A stretch of DNA of 64,000 nt from Mesorhizobium sp. GbtcB19 (GCF_019091085.1 NZ_JAGXJY010000005.1:186001-250000), one strand, 5' to 3'; shown: positions 15,960 to 29,279, counted from the stretch's first letter. The notes: a model not told the origin generated them from the sequence alone. Translations and numbers: made by a program.

Positions 15960-17207
15960 ATGTTTCAGACAATGTCGGTCGGAATCCGCCACGACGATCT
16001 GCGCCGGCGCAACCGCGCCATGGTGATCTCGGCGGTGCGCCGCGCGGGTCAGCCGTCGCGGACCGAGATTGCCGCCACCACCGGGCTCAGCCACTCGACC
16101 ATCTCGGCGATTTCCGCCGACCTGATCCAGGAGGGCATTCTCACCGAAAGCAAGGCCAGCGAGCCGACGGCGTTGAAGCGCGGCCGGCCGCAGATCGGGC
16201 TGGCGCTGAACCCTGAAGCCGCCGCCGTGCTGACCGTTGTCTTGTCGCTGAACTTCCTGTCGGTGGCTGTCATCGACTATGCCGGCCAGGTGGTTGCCGA
16301 GGAACAGCTGCGTCTGGACACGCTCGTCATGCCGCGCGACGAGCTGATCGGCGAATGCGTGGCCATCGTCCGGCGGCGGCTGCGGGATCCCGACCTCGAT
16401 ATCGGCAGCGTCGCCCGCATCGCCATGGGCATCCAGGGCATCACCGATACGCATGCGCGCGCCATGCTGTGGTCGCCGATTACGCCGTTGACCGACATTC
16501 CTTTTGCCGACATCCTCGAGACGGAATTCGGCATCCCCGCCACCATGGAGAACGACTGCAACATGATGGCGGTGGCGCTGCAATGGCGCGACCCCGAGCG
16601 CTACCGCGACGATTTCATCGCCATCCTGTTGTCGCACGGCATCGGCATGGGCCTTGTGCTGAAGGGCACGCTGTTCACCGGCACGCATTCCTCAGGCGGC
16701 GAGTTCGGCCACATGATCCATCGTCCGGGCGGCGCGCTATGCCGCTGCGGCCGCCGCGGCTGTGTCGAGGCCTATGCCGGCAATTACGCGATCTGGCGCA
16801 GCGCCATGAAAATGAGCGAGGACGCCGAGCCGGTCGATATCGGCGACGCCGATATGCGCGCCCTTGCCGCCAAGGCGCGCGAAAAGGACGGTCCGGAGCG
16901 CGAGGCTTACCGCCGGGCGGGCGAGGCGCTGGGCTTCAGCCTCGGCAGCCTGTTCGCGCTCATCGATCCGGCGCCCGTCGCCATGGTCGGCGTCAGCGCG
17001 GCCGCCTTCGACCTGATCGAGCCGGCGCTGCGCGAGGCGATCGCCCAGACCGCCGGCGGCCAGCACTCGACATCGATCTCCTTCGACACCGAGCCGAACG
17101 AACTGCCGCTGATCCGCGAAGGCTGCGCCATGCGCGCTCTGACCTTTGTCGACCAGGAGATCTTCGCCCCGGGCGTTCAGGCGCGGACGGGCAAGCACGT
17201 CGCATAA
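15960..17207 (+). CDS. ROK family transcriptional regulator (XylR-like)
   Basis: 415 aa from ATG 15960 (AGGAGG 3 bases upstream; ATG 15972 and GTG 15927 are alternatives). N-terminal winged helix (SRTEIAATTGLSHSTISAIS, ~40-60). Then a ROK domain with the sugar-kinase-like loop GIGMGLVLKG, SSGGEFGHM and the zinc motif CRCGRRGCVE. It presumably represses the divergent xylFHG-like operon until the sugar binds. Whether it keeps kinase activity is unclear. Confidence 0.88.
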   Translation: MFQTMSVGIRHDDLRRRNRAMVISAVRRAGQPSRTEIAATTGLSHSTISAISADLIQEGILTESKASEPTALKRGRPQIGLALNPEAAAVLTVVLSLNFLSVAVIDYAGQVVAEEQLRLDTLVMPRDELIGECVAIVRRRLRDPDLDIGSVARIAMGIQGITDTHARAMLWSPITPLTDIPFADILETEFGIPATMENDCNMMAVALQWRDPERYRDDFIAILLSHGIGMGLVLKGTLFTGTHSSGGEFGHMIHRPGGALCRCGRRGCVEAYAGNYAIWRSAMKMSEDAEPVDIGDADMRALAAKAREKDGPEREAYRRAGEALGFSLGSLFALIDPAPVAMVGVSAAAFDLIEPALREAIAQTAGGQHSTSISFDTEPNELPLIREGCAMRALTFVDQEIFAPGVQARTGKHVA

Positions 17208-17275
17208 GCAGCTTTGAAGTGACCGTTGATTTCCGAGTGTCCCGCCGGACGCCAGAGATTAGCGAAGGCCCCGAA

Positions 17276-17463
17276 GCTTCGTCATTCCAGGGCGGAGCAG
17301 GAGCGAAGCTCCGTCGCGAAGACCCTGGAATCCATGCCGCTACCTCGGAGGTGGGGCGCAGCGGAGCAGAATTCCGCACCGTGGCGGCGCGTCGAGGTCA
17401 CGGAATGGATCCTCGGGTCTGCGCTGCGTCGCTTCGCTCCTTGCTCCGCCCGTGGATGACGAA
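17276..17463. repeat. Inverted pair of ~70-bp dispersed repeats
   Basis: The left arm (from CTTCGTCATTCCAGGGCGG to CATGCCGCTACCTCG) and the reverse complement of the right arm (CTTCGTCATCCACGGGCGG to CATTCCGTGACCTCG) match over ~70 bp, with ~50 bp between. It occupies most of the 328-bp gap between the convergent ROK and phoB genes; I see no gene there. Confidence 0.7.
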
Positions 17464-17535
17464 GCACGAACGTCGCGGCTACTCTTCAACGCATGCGATC
17501 CGGTAGCGGGTGCGTCAATTCTACGAACGGCGCGC

Positions 17536-18225
17536 CTAATCCTCGCGGATGGCATAGCCCGCCCCACGAATGGTGCGGATGACGTCCGGCATGCGGCCGT
17601 TGTTGACGGCTTTGCGCAGGCGGCCGACATGGACGTCCACGGTGCGTTCGTCGATATAGATCGTCTCGCCCCAGACATTGTCGAGCAGCTGGCTGCGCGA
17701 GAACACGCGGCCGGGGTGCCGCATCATGAATTCGAGCAGGCGGAACTCGGTCGGGCCGAGCCTGATCTCGCTCTTCTTGCGGTAGACGCGGTGCGACTCG
17801 CGGTCGAGCACGATGTCACCGACCTTGAGCACGCTGGACAGCACTTCCGGCTTGGCGCGGCGCAGCAGCGCCTTGACGCGCGCCATGAATTCCGGCGTCG
17901 AGAACGGCTTGACCAGATAGTCGTCGGCGCCGGTCGAGAGGCCGCGCACGCGGTCGCTTTCTTCACCCCGCGCCGTCAGCATGATGATCGGCAGCCGCTC
18001 GGTCTCGGGCCGCATCCTGAGACGCCGGCAAAGCTCGATGCCGGAAACCGCCGGCACCATCCAGTCGAGCACGAGCAGATCGGGAACATTTTCCTGCAGG
18101 CGGATTTCGGCCTCGTCGCCGCGGGTCACCACTTCGACCTGGTAACCCTCGGATTCGAGATTGTAGCGGAGCAGCACCCCCAGCGGCTCCTCGTCCTCCA
18201 CCACCATGATGCGTGGCGCGATCAT
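17536..18225 (-). CDS. phoB: Phosphate regulon response regulator PhoB
   Basis: 229 aa. Receiver domain 1-120 with VEDEE, phospho-acceptor in LVLDWMVP (~Asp54) and KPFS. OmpR-type winged helix 130-229 (RLGPTEFRLLEFMMRHPGRV, ERTVDVHVGRLRKAV). It activates Pho-box promoters under phosphate starvation. Last gene of pstSCAB-phoU-phoB; the cognate PhoR is not in this window. Confidence 0.95.
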   Translation of the reverse strand: MIAPRIMVVEDEEPLGVLLRYNLESEGYQVEVVTRGDEAEIRLQENVPDLLVLDWMVPAVSGIELCRRLRMRPETERLPIIMLTARGEESDRVRGLSTGADDYLVKPFSTPEFMARVKALLRRAKPEVLSSVLKVGDIVLDRESHRVYRKKSEIRLGPTEFRLLEFMMRHPGRVFSRSQLLDNVWGETIYIDERTVDVHVGRLRKAVNNGRMPDVIRTIRGAGYAIRED

Positions 18226-18242
18226 CGGGGTAACCTTTTCCG

Positions 18243-18950
18243 TCAGGCCGCCGGCGCCGACATCGCCGTCTCGTCCTGCTTCGGACGGTTGGCGGGCAAT
18301 TGCGTACCGGTCAGCACATAATAGGCGTTTTCCGCGATGTTGGTCACATGGTCGCCGATGCGTTCGAGATTCTTGGCGCAGAACAGAAGATGCGTGCAGG
18401 CGGTGATGTTGCGCGGGTCTTCCATCATGTAGGTCAAAAGCTCGCGGAACACGGAGGTGTATTTGACGTCGATGCGCTCATCGTCGTTGCGCAGCTTGGC
18501 CAGCGCCGAAGCATCGCCCACCGTGTATTCCTGGATCACGGCCTGGACCTGGATCAGCACCAGCTGCGCCATGGAATCGATCGAATGCGTGAGGTCGCGC
18601 GGCGCGGCGCTGATGCCGACCGAGCCGACGCGCTTGGCGATGTTCTTGGCAAGATCGCCGATGCGTTCGAGGTCGCCCGCCATGCGGATCGAGCCGACCA
18701 CGTGGCGAAGATCGTCCGCCATCGGCTGGCGCTTGGCGATCAGCGTGATGGCGCGGTCGTCGAGCTCGCGCTGGCGCGCGTCCATGATGGCGTCGTCGGA
18801 GACGACGCGCTGCGCCAGCGCATTGTCGGTCTCGAGCAGAGCCCTGGTCGCCGCGCCGACCATCGAACCGGCCAGGTCGCCCATGTCGTTGATCAGCCGG
18901 CTGATCTGCCTCAGATCCTCGTCGAACGAGGCAACGGTATGTTCGGCCAT
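18243..18950 (-). CDS. phoU: Phosphate signalling protein PhoU
   Basis: 235 aa from ATG 18950 (GAGGA upstream). Two tandem three-helix PhoU bundles with the metal-site motifs RIGDLAKNIAKR (first half) and RIGDHVTNIAENA (second half). PhoU links the Pst transporter to PhoR, keeping the regulon off when phosphate is plentiful. Between pstB and phoB. Confidence 0.95.
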   Translation of the reverse strand: MAEHTVASFDEDLRQISRLINDMGDLAGSMVGAATRALLETDNALAQRVVSDDAIMDARQRELDDRAITLIAKRQPMADDLRHVVGSIRMAGDLERIGDLAKNIAKRVGSVGISAAPRDLTHSIDSMAQLVLIQVQAVIQEYTVGDASALAKLRNDDERIDVKYTSVFRELLTYMMEDPRNITACTHLLFCAKNLERIGDHVTNIAENAYYVLTGTQLPANRPKQDETAMSAPAA

Positions 18951-18972
18951 AATGATGTCCTCGTATATGAAA

Positions 18973-19776
18973 TCAGCCGAAGCGGCCGGTGATGTAGTCC
19001 TGCGTGCGCTTCTCATGCGGCGAGGTGAAGATCTTCTCGGTCCGGTCGAACTCCACCAGCTCGCCGAGATACATGAACGCCGTCTGCCGCGACACGCGCG
19101 CCGCCTGCTGCATGTTGTGGGTGACGATGACGATCGTGTAGTCGGCCTGCAATTCGTCGATCAGTTCCTCGATCTTGGCGGTCGACAGCGGATCGAGCGC
19201 CGAAGCCGGCTCGTCGAGCAGGATGACCTCGGGCTTCACCGCGACGGTGCGGGCGATGCACAGGCGCTGCTGCTGGCCGCCCGACAGGCTCTGGCCGCTG
19301 GCGTTGAGCTTGTCCTTGACCTCGTTCCAGAGCGCGGCGCGCTTCAGCGCCGACTCCACGCGGTTGTCCATCTCGGCCTTGCTGATCTTCTCGTAGAGCC
19401 TGACGCCGAAGGCGATGTTTTCGTAGATCGACATCGGGAACGGCGTCGGCTTCTGGAACACCATGCCGATCTTGGTGCGCAGCAGGTTGAGGTCCTGCGA
19501 GCGGTCGAGGATGTTCTTGCCGTCGAGCAGCACCTGGCCCTCGGCGCTCTGCTTCGGGTAGAGCTCGTAGATGCGGTTCAAGACGCGCAGCAGCGTCGAC
19601 TTCCCGCAGCCCGAAGGCCCGATGAAGGCGGTCACGCTGCGCTCCGGCAGGGACAGGTTGATATCCTTCAGCGCCTTCGACTGGCCATAGTAGAAGTTGA
19701 GGCCCTTGACCTCGATCTTGGCCTTCTCGACGGCCGTGTCGGGTACGTTCAGGTCGGTGGACAACATCGGTTTCAT
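18973..19776 (-). CDS. pstB: Phosphate ABC transporter ATPase PstB
   Basis: 267 aa from ATG 19776 (GAGAGGACAG upstream), overlapping the pstA stop by 4 bp (ATGA), which implies translational coupling. Walker [10 protein letters not shown], signature [15 protein letters not shown], Walker [14 protein letters not shown]. Energises high-affinity phosphate import. Confidence 0.95.
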   Translation of the reverse strand: MKPMLSTDLNVPDTAVEKAKIEVKGLNFYYGQSKALKDINLSLPERSVTAFIGPSGCGKSTLLRVLNRIYELYPKQSAEGQVLLDGKNILDRSQDLNLLRTKIGMVFQKPTPFPMSIYENIAFGVRLYEKISKAEMDNRVESALKRAALWNEVKDKLNASGQSLSGGQQQRLCIARTVAVKPEVILLDEPASALDPLSTAKIEELIDELQADYTIVIVTHNMQQAARVSRQTAFMYLGELVEFDRTEKIFTSPHEKRTQDYITGRFG

Positions 19777-20624
19777 CTGTCCTCTCTGCGTCCGGTTAGG
19801 CTGCGGGCGAAAATGCTCAGCCCGAGAACCGTCAGGGTGATTATGAGTGCGCCCGTCCAGGCCAGCTGCTGCCATTCCTCATAGGGGCTGAGCGCAAACT
19901 GGAAGATGGTGACAGGCAGGCTGGCCATCGGGGCATTGAGATTGCTCGACCAGAACTGATTGTTGAGCGCGGTGAAGAGAAGCGGTGCCGTCTCGCCGGA
20001 AATGCGGGCGACGGCCAGCAGGATACCGGTGACGATACCCGACATTGCCGCGCGATAGGCGACCGAGCGGATCACCACCCAGCGCGGCGCGCCGATGGCG
20101 GTGCCCGCTTCGCGCAAGGCGTTGGGCACCAGGTTGAGCATATCCTCGGTGGTGCGCACCACGACCGGGATCACCAGGATCGACAGCGCGACGGCGCCGG
20201 CAATGGCCGAGAAATGACCCATCGGCCGCACCATGAGCTCATAGACGAACAGGCCGACGATGATCGAGGGCGCCGACAAAAGGATGTCGTTGATGAAGCG
20301 CACCACCGTGGTCAGCTTCGAGAAGCGTCCATACTCGGCCATGTAGGTACCGGCCAGCACGCCGATCGGCGTGCCGACGAGGATGCCGATGATGGTCATG
20401 ACGATGCTGCCATAGATGGCATTGAGCAGGCCGCCGGCATCGCCGGGCGGCGGCGTCATTTCGGTGAACACCGCCAGCGAAACACCGGACAGGCCCTTGT
20501 AGATCAGCGCGCCGAGGATCAGCGCCAGCCAGGCGAGACCGATGCCGGCGGCGACGACGCACAGCGCCATCATCACGCTGTTCTTGCGCTTGCGGCTCTG
20601 GTGGAGGGACAGGGCTGTCGACAT
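19773..20624 (-). CDS. pstA: Phosphate ABC transporter permease PstA
   Basis: 283 aa, six hydrophobic helices, with the inner-membrane EAA-like loop [19 protein letters not shown] that contacts PstB. A conserved [13 protein letters not shown] segment follows. Four-base overlap with pstB and 3 bp from pstC. Forms the channel with PstC. Confidence 0.93.
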   Translation of the reverse strand: MSTALSLHQSRKRKNSVMMALCVVAAGIGLAWLALILGALIYKGLSGVSLAVFTEMTPPPGDAGGLLNAIYGSIVMTIIGILVGTPIGVLAGTYMAEYGRFSKLTTVVRFINDILLSAPSIIVGLFVYELMVRPMGHFSAIAGAVALSILVIPVVVRTTEDMLNLVPNALREAGTAIGAPRWVVIRSVAYRAAMSGIVTGILLAVARISGETAPLLFTALNNQFWSSNLNAPMASLPVTIFQFALSPYEEWQQLAWTGALIITLTVLGLSIFARSLTGRREDR

Positions 20625-20627
20625 GGA

Positions 20628-21611
20628 TCAGGCTCCCGCGCGGCTGTCGATGCGCAGCAGCATGTAGCGCGCGATGGCAAGGATGATGAAGGTGATGATG
20701 AACAGGATGAGGCCGAGCGCCACCAGCGACGAGGTGTAGAGGTCGCCGACGGCTTCGGTGAATTCGTTGGCGATGGTCGCCGAGATCGTCGTGGCCGGAG
20801 CAAAAAGCGAGGCGCTGATACGGTGCGCGTTGCCGATGACGAAGGTGACCGCCATCGTCTCGCCGAGCGCGCGCCCGAGAGCGAGCATGACGCCGCCCAT
20901 GATGCCGACGCGGGTGTAAGGGATGACGACGCGCCGGGTCACTTCCCAGGTCGTGCAGCCGATGCCGTAGGCCGATTCCTTGAGCACTGAAGGCACCGTA
21001 TCGAACACGTCCTTGGTGATCGAGGTGATGAAGGGCAGGATCATGATGGCCAGGATCATCGCCGAGGTCAAAAGGCCGATGCCGTAGGGCGGGCCGGCGA
21101 ACAGGCTGTTGAGGCCGGGAATGCCATGAAACATCCAGATGATGAAGGGCTGCACCGTCGTCTGCAGGAACGGCGCGAACACGAACAGGCCCCAGATGCC
21201 GTAGATGATCGACGGAATGCCGGCCAGAAGCTCGACGGCCATGCCGATCGGGCGCCGCAGCGGCCGCGGGCAGAGCTCGGTCAGGAATATGGCGATGCCG
21301 ATGCCGATCGGCACGGCGATGACGATGGCGATCGCCGAGGTGATGATGGTGCCGTAGATGGGCGCAAGCGCGCCGAATTTCTCGGTGACCGGGTTCCACG
21401 CCTCGGAGCCCACGAAGGAGAGACCGAAGGTCGAGAGCGCCGGCCAGGATCCCGCGATCAGCGAGATGGCGACGCCGCCGAGCAGGACCAGAACCAATAT
21501 CGCGGCGGCTTTCGTCAGCGCGCGGAAGATCGCATCGGTGAGGGCGAAGCGCCGGACCGTGGCATCGCGCGAACCGCGAGCGGCCGGCATGGCTTCCTGG
21601 ACAGCACTCAT
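20628..21611 (-). CDS. pstC: Phosphate ABC transporter permease PstC
   Basis: 327 aa from ATG 21611, chosen because it precedes the conserved N-terminus; the ribosome site is weak. Six helices, PstC signature LAGIPSIIYGIWGLFV and coupling loop LKESAYGIGCTTWEV. Cotranscribed with pstS (62 bp upstream) and pstA. Confidence 0.93.
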   Translation of the reverse strand: MSAVQEAMPAARGSRDATVRRFALTDAIFRALTKAAAILVLVLLGGVAISLIAGSWPALSTFGLSFVGSEAWNPVTEKFGALAPIYGTIITSAIAIVIAVPIGIGIAIFLTELCPRPLRRPIGMAVELLAGIPSIIYGIWGLFVFAPFLQTTVQPFIIWMFHGIPGLNSLFAGPPYGIGLLTSAMILAIMILPFITSITKDVFDTVPSVLKESAYGIGCTTWEVTRRVVIPYTRVGIMGGVMLALGRALGETMAVTFVIGNAHRISASLFAPATTISATIANEFTEAVGDLYTSSLVALGLILFIITFIILAIARYMLLRIDSRAGA

Positions 21612-21673
21612 GGAAGGTCTGCTCTTTGGCTGGAGGAAAAGGAGCGCCGCGATGCGGCGCTCCTTCGATTTTA

Positions 21674-22729
21674 TCACTCGCCGGCGTAGAGGGGCTTGCC
21701 GCCAGCCTGGATGTCGGCCTTCCACGAAGCCTTGATCAGGTCGACGACGCTGTCCGGGATCGAGACATAGTCGAGGCCCTTGGCGGTTTCCTTGCCGTCC
21801 TTGTAGGCCCAGGCGAAGAACTTGAGCGCTTCACCGGCGGCGGCGGCATCGTCCGGAGCCTTGTGGATCAGCACCCAGGTCGAAGCCGCGATCGGCCAGG
21901 TGGCGTCGCCGGGCTCGTTGGTGATGATGACGTTGAAGTTCTTGGCGGTCTTGAAGTCGGCGTTCGAAGCGGCGGCGCCGAAGCTGTCGAGCGACGGCTC
22001 GACGACCTTGCCGGCCGCGTTCACCATCTTGGAGTAGGAGAGCTTGTTCTGCTTGGCGTAGGCATACTCGACATAGCCGATGCCGCCGTCGGTCTGCTTG
22101 ACGGTGTTGGCGACGCCTTCGCTGCCCTTGGCGCCGACACCCGTCGGCCATTCGACGGCGCTGTCCGAACCGACCTTGTCCTTCCAGTCGGGCGAGAGTT
22201 TCACCAGATAGTTGGTGAAGTTGAAGGTCGTGCCCGAGCCGTCCGAACGGTGGACGACGGCGATGGCGGTCGACGGCAGGGTGACGTTCGGGTTCAGCGC
22301 CTTGATCGCGGCGTCGTCCCAGGTGGTGATGGCGCCGAGATAGATCTGGGCCAGGGTCTTGCCGTCGAGGACGAGCTCGCCCGGCTTCACGCCCTGCAGG
22401 TTGACGATCGGCACGATGCCGCCCATCACCATCGGGAACTGCACGAGGCCGTTCTTTTCGAGGTCGGCGTCGGACATCGGCTTGTCGGTGGCGCCGAAGG
22501 TCACGGTCTTGGCGATAACCTGCTTGATGCCGCCGCCGGAACCGATCGACTGGTAGTTGAGGCCGGTGCCGGTGTTCTTCTTGTAGGTGTCGGCCCACTT
22601 GGCGAACACCGGGTAGATGAAGGTCGAGCCGGCGCCGGAAAGGTCAGCGGCCATGGCCGCGGTCAGCGTAACGGTCGACGCCGCGGTCATTGCAATCGCA
22701 ACGACCGCCGAGCGGATGAAGTGTCTCAT
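21674..22729 (-). CDS. pstS: Phosphate-binding protein PstS
   Basis: 351 aa from ATG 22729 with GGAG upstream. Signal peptide cleaved near TAAMAAD. Phosphate-site motifs GAGSTFIYP at the mature N-terminus, GSGGGIKQV, and [16 protein letters not shown]. First gene of the operon, behind a triple Pho box. Delivers periplasmic phosphate to PstCA. Confidence 0.95.
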   Translation of the reverse strand: MRHFIRSAVVAIAMTAASTVTLTAAMAADLSGAGSTFIYPVFAKWADTYKKNTGTGLNYQSIGSGGGIKQVIAKTVTFGATDKPMSDADLEKNGLVQFPMVMGGIVPIVNLQGVKPGELVLDGKTLAQIYLGAITTWDDAAIKALNPNVTLPSTAIAVVHRSDGSGTTFNFTNYLVKLSPDWKDKVGSDSAVEWPTGVGAKGSEGVANTVKQTDGGIGYVEYAYAKQNKLSYSKMVNAAGKVVEPSLDSFGAAASNADFKTAKNFNVIITNEPGDATWPIAASTWVLIHKAPDDAAAAGEALKFFAWAYKDGKETAKGLDYVSIPDSVVDLIKASWKADIQAGGKPLYAGE

Positions 22730-22807
22730 ATGGCCTGCTCCTGTTCGGAAGATAGTCTCTTGGCACCTGTCTCTGTCGGCGCCCGACGAGGGGCATAGCT
22801 TTCGATT

Positions 22808-22836
22808 ATTACAGTCGCATGACAGTTTCATGTCAG
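22808..22836 (-). promoter_or_regulatory. Pho box (three PhoB half-sites) upstream of pstS
   Basis: On the minus strand CTGACAT, CTGTCAT and CTGTAAT occur at exact 11-bp intervals, matching the PhoB direct repeat. The array ends 79 bp before the pstS start codon. Confidence 0.88.
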
Positions 22837-23226
22837 CCCGGTAACGACTGGAGAGTGATGTGGGGAGAGGCCTTCGGCGGCCTCTCGGGGCCATCCGGAG
22901 TTTGCCGCGGGAATCAGCAACTTGTCTGACTTTTGAAATAAAATTTATCCCGGCGGCCGGATCACGGCCGCCGGGAAATAAAATCCGGACGAGAGCGCGT
23001 TGCCTGAACGCCAGAGCGGATCATGACGTGGCCATCGCCGAAAACAGGTCCGTTGGGGTAGAGTCGACGCTGTTTCTTGTTGGCGGTCGCTTGCTCCCGC
23101 CCGTAACCGACAAGCGGAATCAATGTTCGTTATTGTCCGAACTTGGCGTTTGCTTTGATATGGTGCGATCGCACCATACGCATGCGTCAGCGTCTCGCCC
23201 ACACCCGCTGACGATTCTTCGGGCGG
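22837..23226. other. 390-bp gene-free region with two strong hairpins
   Basis: Between the Pho box and the 3' end of the hybrid kinase I see no gene. It contains a perfect GAGAGGCC/GGCCTCTC hairpin (22865-22886). A second hairpin has an 11-bp perfect stem CCCGGCGGCCG/CGGCCGCCGGG (22949-22975) with AAATAAAAT-like flanks on both sides, which may end leftward transcription. The remainder has no recognised signal. Confidence 0.5.
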
Positions 23227-26586
<3,360 letters not shown>

Positions 26587-26784
26587 TCCCACCCCCAAGG
26601 CCGAACCGTACCGGCCCATCGGCGGAATGTGCCCGACAAGCATTAACGATCCGCTAACCATAACGAATTGCAACCACGCGCCGTCGAATGCCGTTGAGAC
26701 AATCGCAACCGTGGCGCCGGATGCGCTAATCCGCCTGTTGGCGATCATGGGAACGACGCCTATAAGGTGCCTGAGGTGTTGCTA

Positions 26785-27132
26785 ATGTTCGGTCGATTCG
26801 CGGCTTTTATCCTGTGCCCGGCGCTGCTTGCAGCGGGCGGCTGCGCGCGCAGCGACGACGGTACGGTGATCGTTCCGAGCCGGATGGATGTCAGGCGTGT
26901 CTGGGACCGGGCGCCGCCCGGAACGATCGCGTCGAGGCAGATCGCCTCGGACGTATTTCCCTTGCCGCCGAGCTTGCCGGCGAGCCCTGCTGTCCGACGC
27001 CATCTCCGGCCCGCCGCGGCGAGGCCATCCTTCAGCCAGGATCTGCCCAACTCGTCTTCCGACCAGCAAAGCCCCCTCACCTGCAGGAATGTCGGCGAGA
27101 ACGGCAAGCGCTACCGCGTCGTCTGCGAATAG
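26785..27132 (+). CDS. Putative lipoprotein, unknown function
   Basis: 115 aa from ATG 26785, with GAGGTG 7 bases upstream. Signal peptide with lipobox LAAGGC (Cys ~20), then a low-complexity Pro/Ser/Arg mature region ending CRNVGENGKRYRVVCE; two Cys near the end could pair. No family recognised. Divergent from the hybrid kinase and convergent with the DUF2865 gene. Confidence 0.6.
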   Translation: MFGRFAAFILCPALLAAGGCARSDDGTVIVPSRMDVRRVWDRAPPGTIASRQIASDVFPLPPSLPASPAVRRHLRPAAARPSFSQDLPNSSSDQQSPLTCRNVGENGKRYRVVCE

Positions 27133-27157
27133 CTTTGCTCAACCCGGTGACGGCCGA

Positions 27158-28087
27158 TCAATTCGCGGGAAAGAAGGTGGGTCCGACCACGCGCACCGGC
27201 TTGGCGCTTACCGGGACAATCGCCGCGGACGGCGCGGTGCCGCCGGCCGCATTTGTTTGCGCGCCATCAGTGCCGCCCGAAGGAATGTCCGAGACCGTGC
27301 CCATGTCGGGCCTTGTTGTCGGCAGTGGAATGATGGCGTTTTCCATGTTGCCCGGCGTCACCGTGCGCGCCCTGAGTTCGGCCACGCGCTCAGAGTAGCG
27401 CTTGAGATCGCAGGCCTTGAACTCGGCGGCGTCGCGATAGCGGAAGGCGGTCGGCAGCTCGGAATAGGGCTTGCGTGTCTCGACCGCGACCATCTGATCG
27501 GTCTCGAGGCTCGGATCGCCGAGCGTATAGAGATCGACGCCCGGATCGTCGCAGATGTAGCGGCACTGATCGACGGTATCCTTGATATCTCCGGCTTGTG
27601 CGAATTGCGAGTTCGGCGCGGGGAAGAAATAGCCGTCCGAGAGGCGAACGCAAAACAGCATCGAATTGCCGCCATATCCCGGACCGGAAGCTTCCCCGTT
27701 GGACGCCTGCTTCGGCGCCTGTTGCCGCTTGGGTGCCGCCTGACAGCCGAGGGCGACATATCTCGCCTGCAGCCCGGAGACGTCGCGGCCGGAATTGCCG
27801 ATGCCGGCGATCCGGCGCTGCACTTCGGCCCGGTTGCGGGCAAGATCCGCGCAGGCATTGAAGAAACCGCCGGCGCTGCTAGCGGTGCAGCGGCGCTGTC
27901 TCTCCAGCCCCTGGATCGCGGCAAGCTGGCGCCGCAGTTGCGCCAGTTCAGGGCTCGCCGCGCCGCGGCCGCCGGACAGCATCTGACTTCTCAGTGCCGA
28001 GCAAGGATCGGCGTAAGAAACCTGTGTCAGCGCCAAGATCGTAATGGCCACAAGGAATGGTATCTCAAGAAGCCGTAAACTCGCCAT
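27158..28087 (-). CDS. DUF2865 family exported protein
   Basis: 309 aa from ATG 28087 (AGGGGTGG upstream). Signal peptide ends near QVSYA-D. Predicted coiled coil (SPELAQLRRQLAAIQGLERQRR) precedes a cysteine-containing domain typical of DUF2865: FCVRLSDGYFFP, QCRYICDDPGVDLYTL, and EFKACDLKRYSERV. The C-terminus is Pro/Thr-rich. Restricted to alphaproteobacteria; function unknown, probably periplasmic. Confidence 0.82.
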   Translation of the reverse strand: MASLRLLEIPFLVAITILALTQVSYADPCSALRSQMLSGGRGAASPELAQLRRQLAAIQGLERQRRCTASSAGGFFNACADLARNRAEVQRRIAGIGNSGRDVSGLQARYVALGCQAAPKRQQAPKQASNGEASGPGYGGNSMLFCVRLSDGYFFPAPNSQFAQAGDIKDTVDQCRYICDDPGVDLYTLGDPSLETDQMVAVETRKPYSELPTAFRYRDAAEFKACDLKRYSERVAELRARTVTPGNMENAIIPLPTTRPDMGTVSDIPSGGTDGAQTNAAGGTAPSAAIVPVSAKPVRVVGPTFFPAN

Positions 28088-28385
28088 CGGGTGCCACCCC
28101 TGCTCGAAACACGAGATCGACTTAATCAATGCCGGCTAATTAAGGATATACTCATCAACCGGAAGATTAGCCCGAGAGTCTCTTATAGGGTTTGAGTGTT
28201 ACTCTCAACCATATGAAGCGAATATTACGCTTTCATTTCAAGATTGAGACAGTAGCCGAAAAACCATTTTCAGGTTGGTAGCCACCGATCCCGGCCAGCT
28301 GATCACGGATTGCTGATGAAACCTTTGGCCGCCGATGAACGTTGCTAGCGCTGATGTGATCCGCGCGGTGCAGAGGAGACTGAAG

Positions 28386-28607
28386 ATGTCCATTCACTTC
28401 ACCGTCTCTGGCCTGACCAGGAACCTGATCCACTCGCTTGGGCTGGATCATGAGCAGGCGCCGAGACCCCTTACTCCCGAACAAAACCTTCTCCTGGACT
28501 GTTACTTGGCCGGGCAGATCCCGGACTCCGCCTGGAGCGACTATGTCTTCGAGATGCCGGAACTGGAAAAGCATGCCCGGGCCAGGCGCACGCGCGGTTC
28601 GACCTAG
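28386..28607 (+). CDS. Small hypothetical protein
   Basis: 73 aa from ATG 28386, preferred over ATG 28335 because AGGAG lies 7 bases upstream. Soluble, with LTPEQNLLLDCYLAGQIPD resembling a short helical protein of rhizobia; no domain recognised. The stop codon TAG overlaps the start of a bipartite repeat. The ~250 bp upstream has no clear gene or promoter. Confidence 0.6.
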   Translation: MSIHFTVSGLTRNLIHSLGLDHEQAPRPLTPEQNLLLDCYLAGQIPDSAWSDYVFEMPELEKHARARRTRGST

Positions 28608-28707
28608 AGCAATTCCAGGAAAAGTGTGAGCGGTTTTCCGTCCAGAATTGCGTAAAAACAAAAAGATAGAGCGGTTCGCCGTTTCCATGAAACGGTGAAC
28701 CGCTCTA
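28606..28707. repeat. Bipartite GCAATTCC-type repeat, copy 2
   Basis: Module 1 (GCAATTCCAGGAAAA..TTTTCCGTCCAGAATTGC) and module 2 (AGAGCGGTTCGCCGTTTCC..GAAACGGTGAACCGCTCT). It begins on the stop codon of the 73-aa gene. Confidence 0.82.
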
Positions 28708-28710
28708 AAA

Positions 28711-28754
28711 GCAATTCCAGGAAAAGTGTGAGCGGTTTTCCGTCCGGAATTGCG
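28711..28754. repeat. GCAATTCC-type repeat, copy 3 (module 1 only)
   Basis: A second module 1 lies directly after copy 2, without the module 2 hairpin. Together copies 2 and 3 fill the gap to the convergent gene at 28781. Confidence 0.78.
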
Positions 28755-28780
28755 TCCAAACAAATTATCAGGGCTGCCGC

Positions 28781-29140
28781 TTACTTCTTCGGCGAGTTGA
28801 ACTGCAGCGTGAAGATGTTTCCGGCAACGCCTTGCGCCAGCGACGGCGAGAAGCTGAGCGGCAGGCAGTTCTGCAAGGCCTTGGCCGCCGCGTCGACATA
28901 GGCCATGCGCGCGGCGTCGTCGCCGATGACATGAATAGCGGTTGTTCTTGGCGGGCCGATCAGCGTGCCGTCGCGCTTGAAGCTGAAGCTCAGCGTCACC
29001 GAGGAGTTGTCCGTATTGGCCGGCGGTGCCCAGCAGGCGAGCAGAGCGGCGCCGACGTCGTTCATGCTGTTGAGCGACGCGGCCACTGCGGGAAGGGGTA
29101 CGGCCAACAGCGCGGCGGCCATCGTCAAAAACCTGATCAT
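28781..29140 (-). CDS. Exported hypothetical protein (TonB-C/TolA-like fold possible)
   Basis: 119 aa from ATG 29140 (GAGGA ~11 bases upstream); ATG 29164 would give 127 aa. Signal peptide cleaved near AVAA-S. The mature part (VTLSFSFKRDGTLIGPPR, YVDAAAKALQNCLPL) resembles the small TonB C-terminal/TolA-like domains that pair a strand with a partner. Two Cys may form a disulfide. It is flanked on both sides by GCAATTCC repeats. Function not known. Confidence 0.68.
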   Translation of the reverse strand: MIRFLTMAAALLAVPLPAVAASLNSMNDVGAALLACWAPPANTDNSSVTLSFSFKRDGTLIGPPRTTAIHVIGDDAARMAYVDAAAKALQNCLPLSFSPSLAQGVAGNIFTLQFNSPKK

Positions 29141-29176
29141 CTTCGTCGCGGTCCTCGTTGCCATCGCTCAGCCGCC

Positions 29177-29279
29177 TAGAGCAATTCCAGGAAAAGTGTG
29201 AGCGGTTTTCCGTCCGGAATTGCGTAAAAACAAGGAGATAATGCGTTTCGCCGTTTCCGTGAAACGGCGAAACGCATTA
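29177..29279. repeat. Bipartite GCAATTCC-type repeat, copy 4
   Basis: Module 1 identical in core to copy 2. Module 2 here is AATGCGTTTCGCCGTTTCC..GAAACGGCGAAACGCATT, differing from copy 2 but still self-complementary. It sits in the 350-bp gap between the genes at 28781 and 29495, which otherwise holds only a terminator. Confidence 0.8.
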
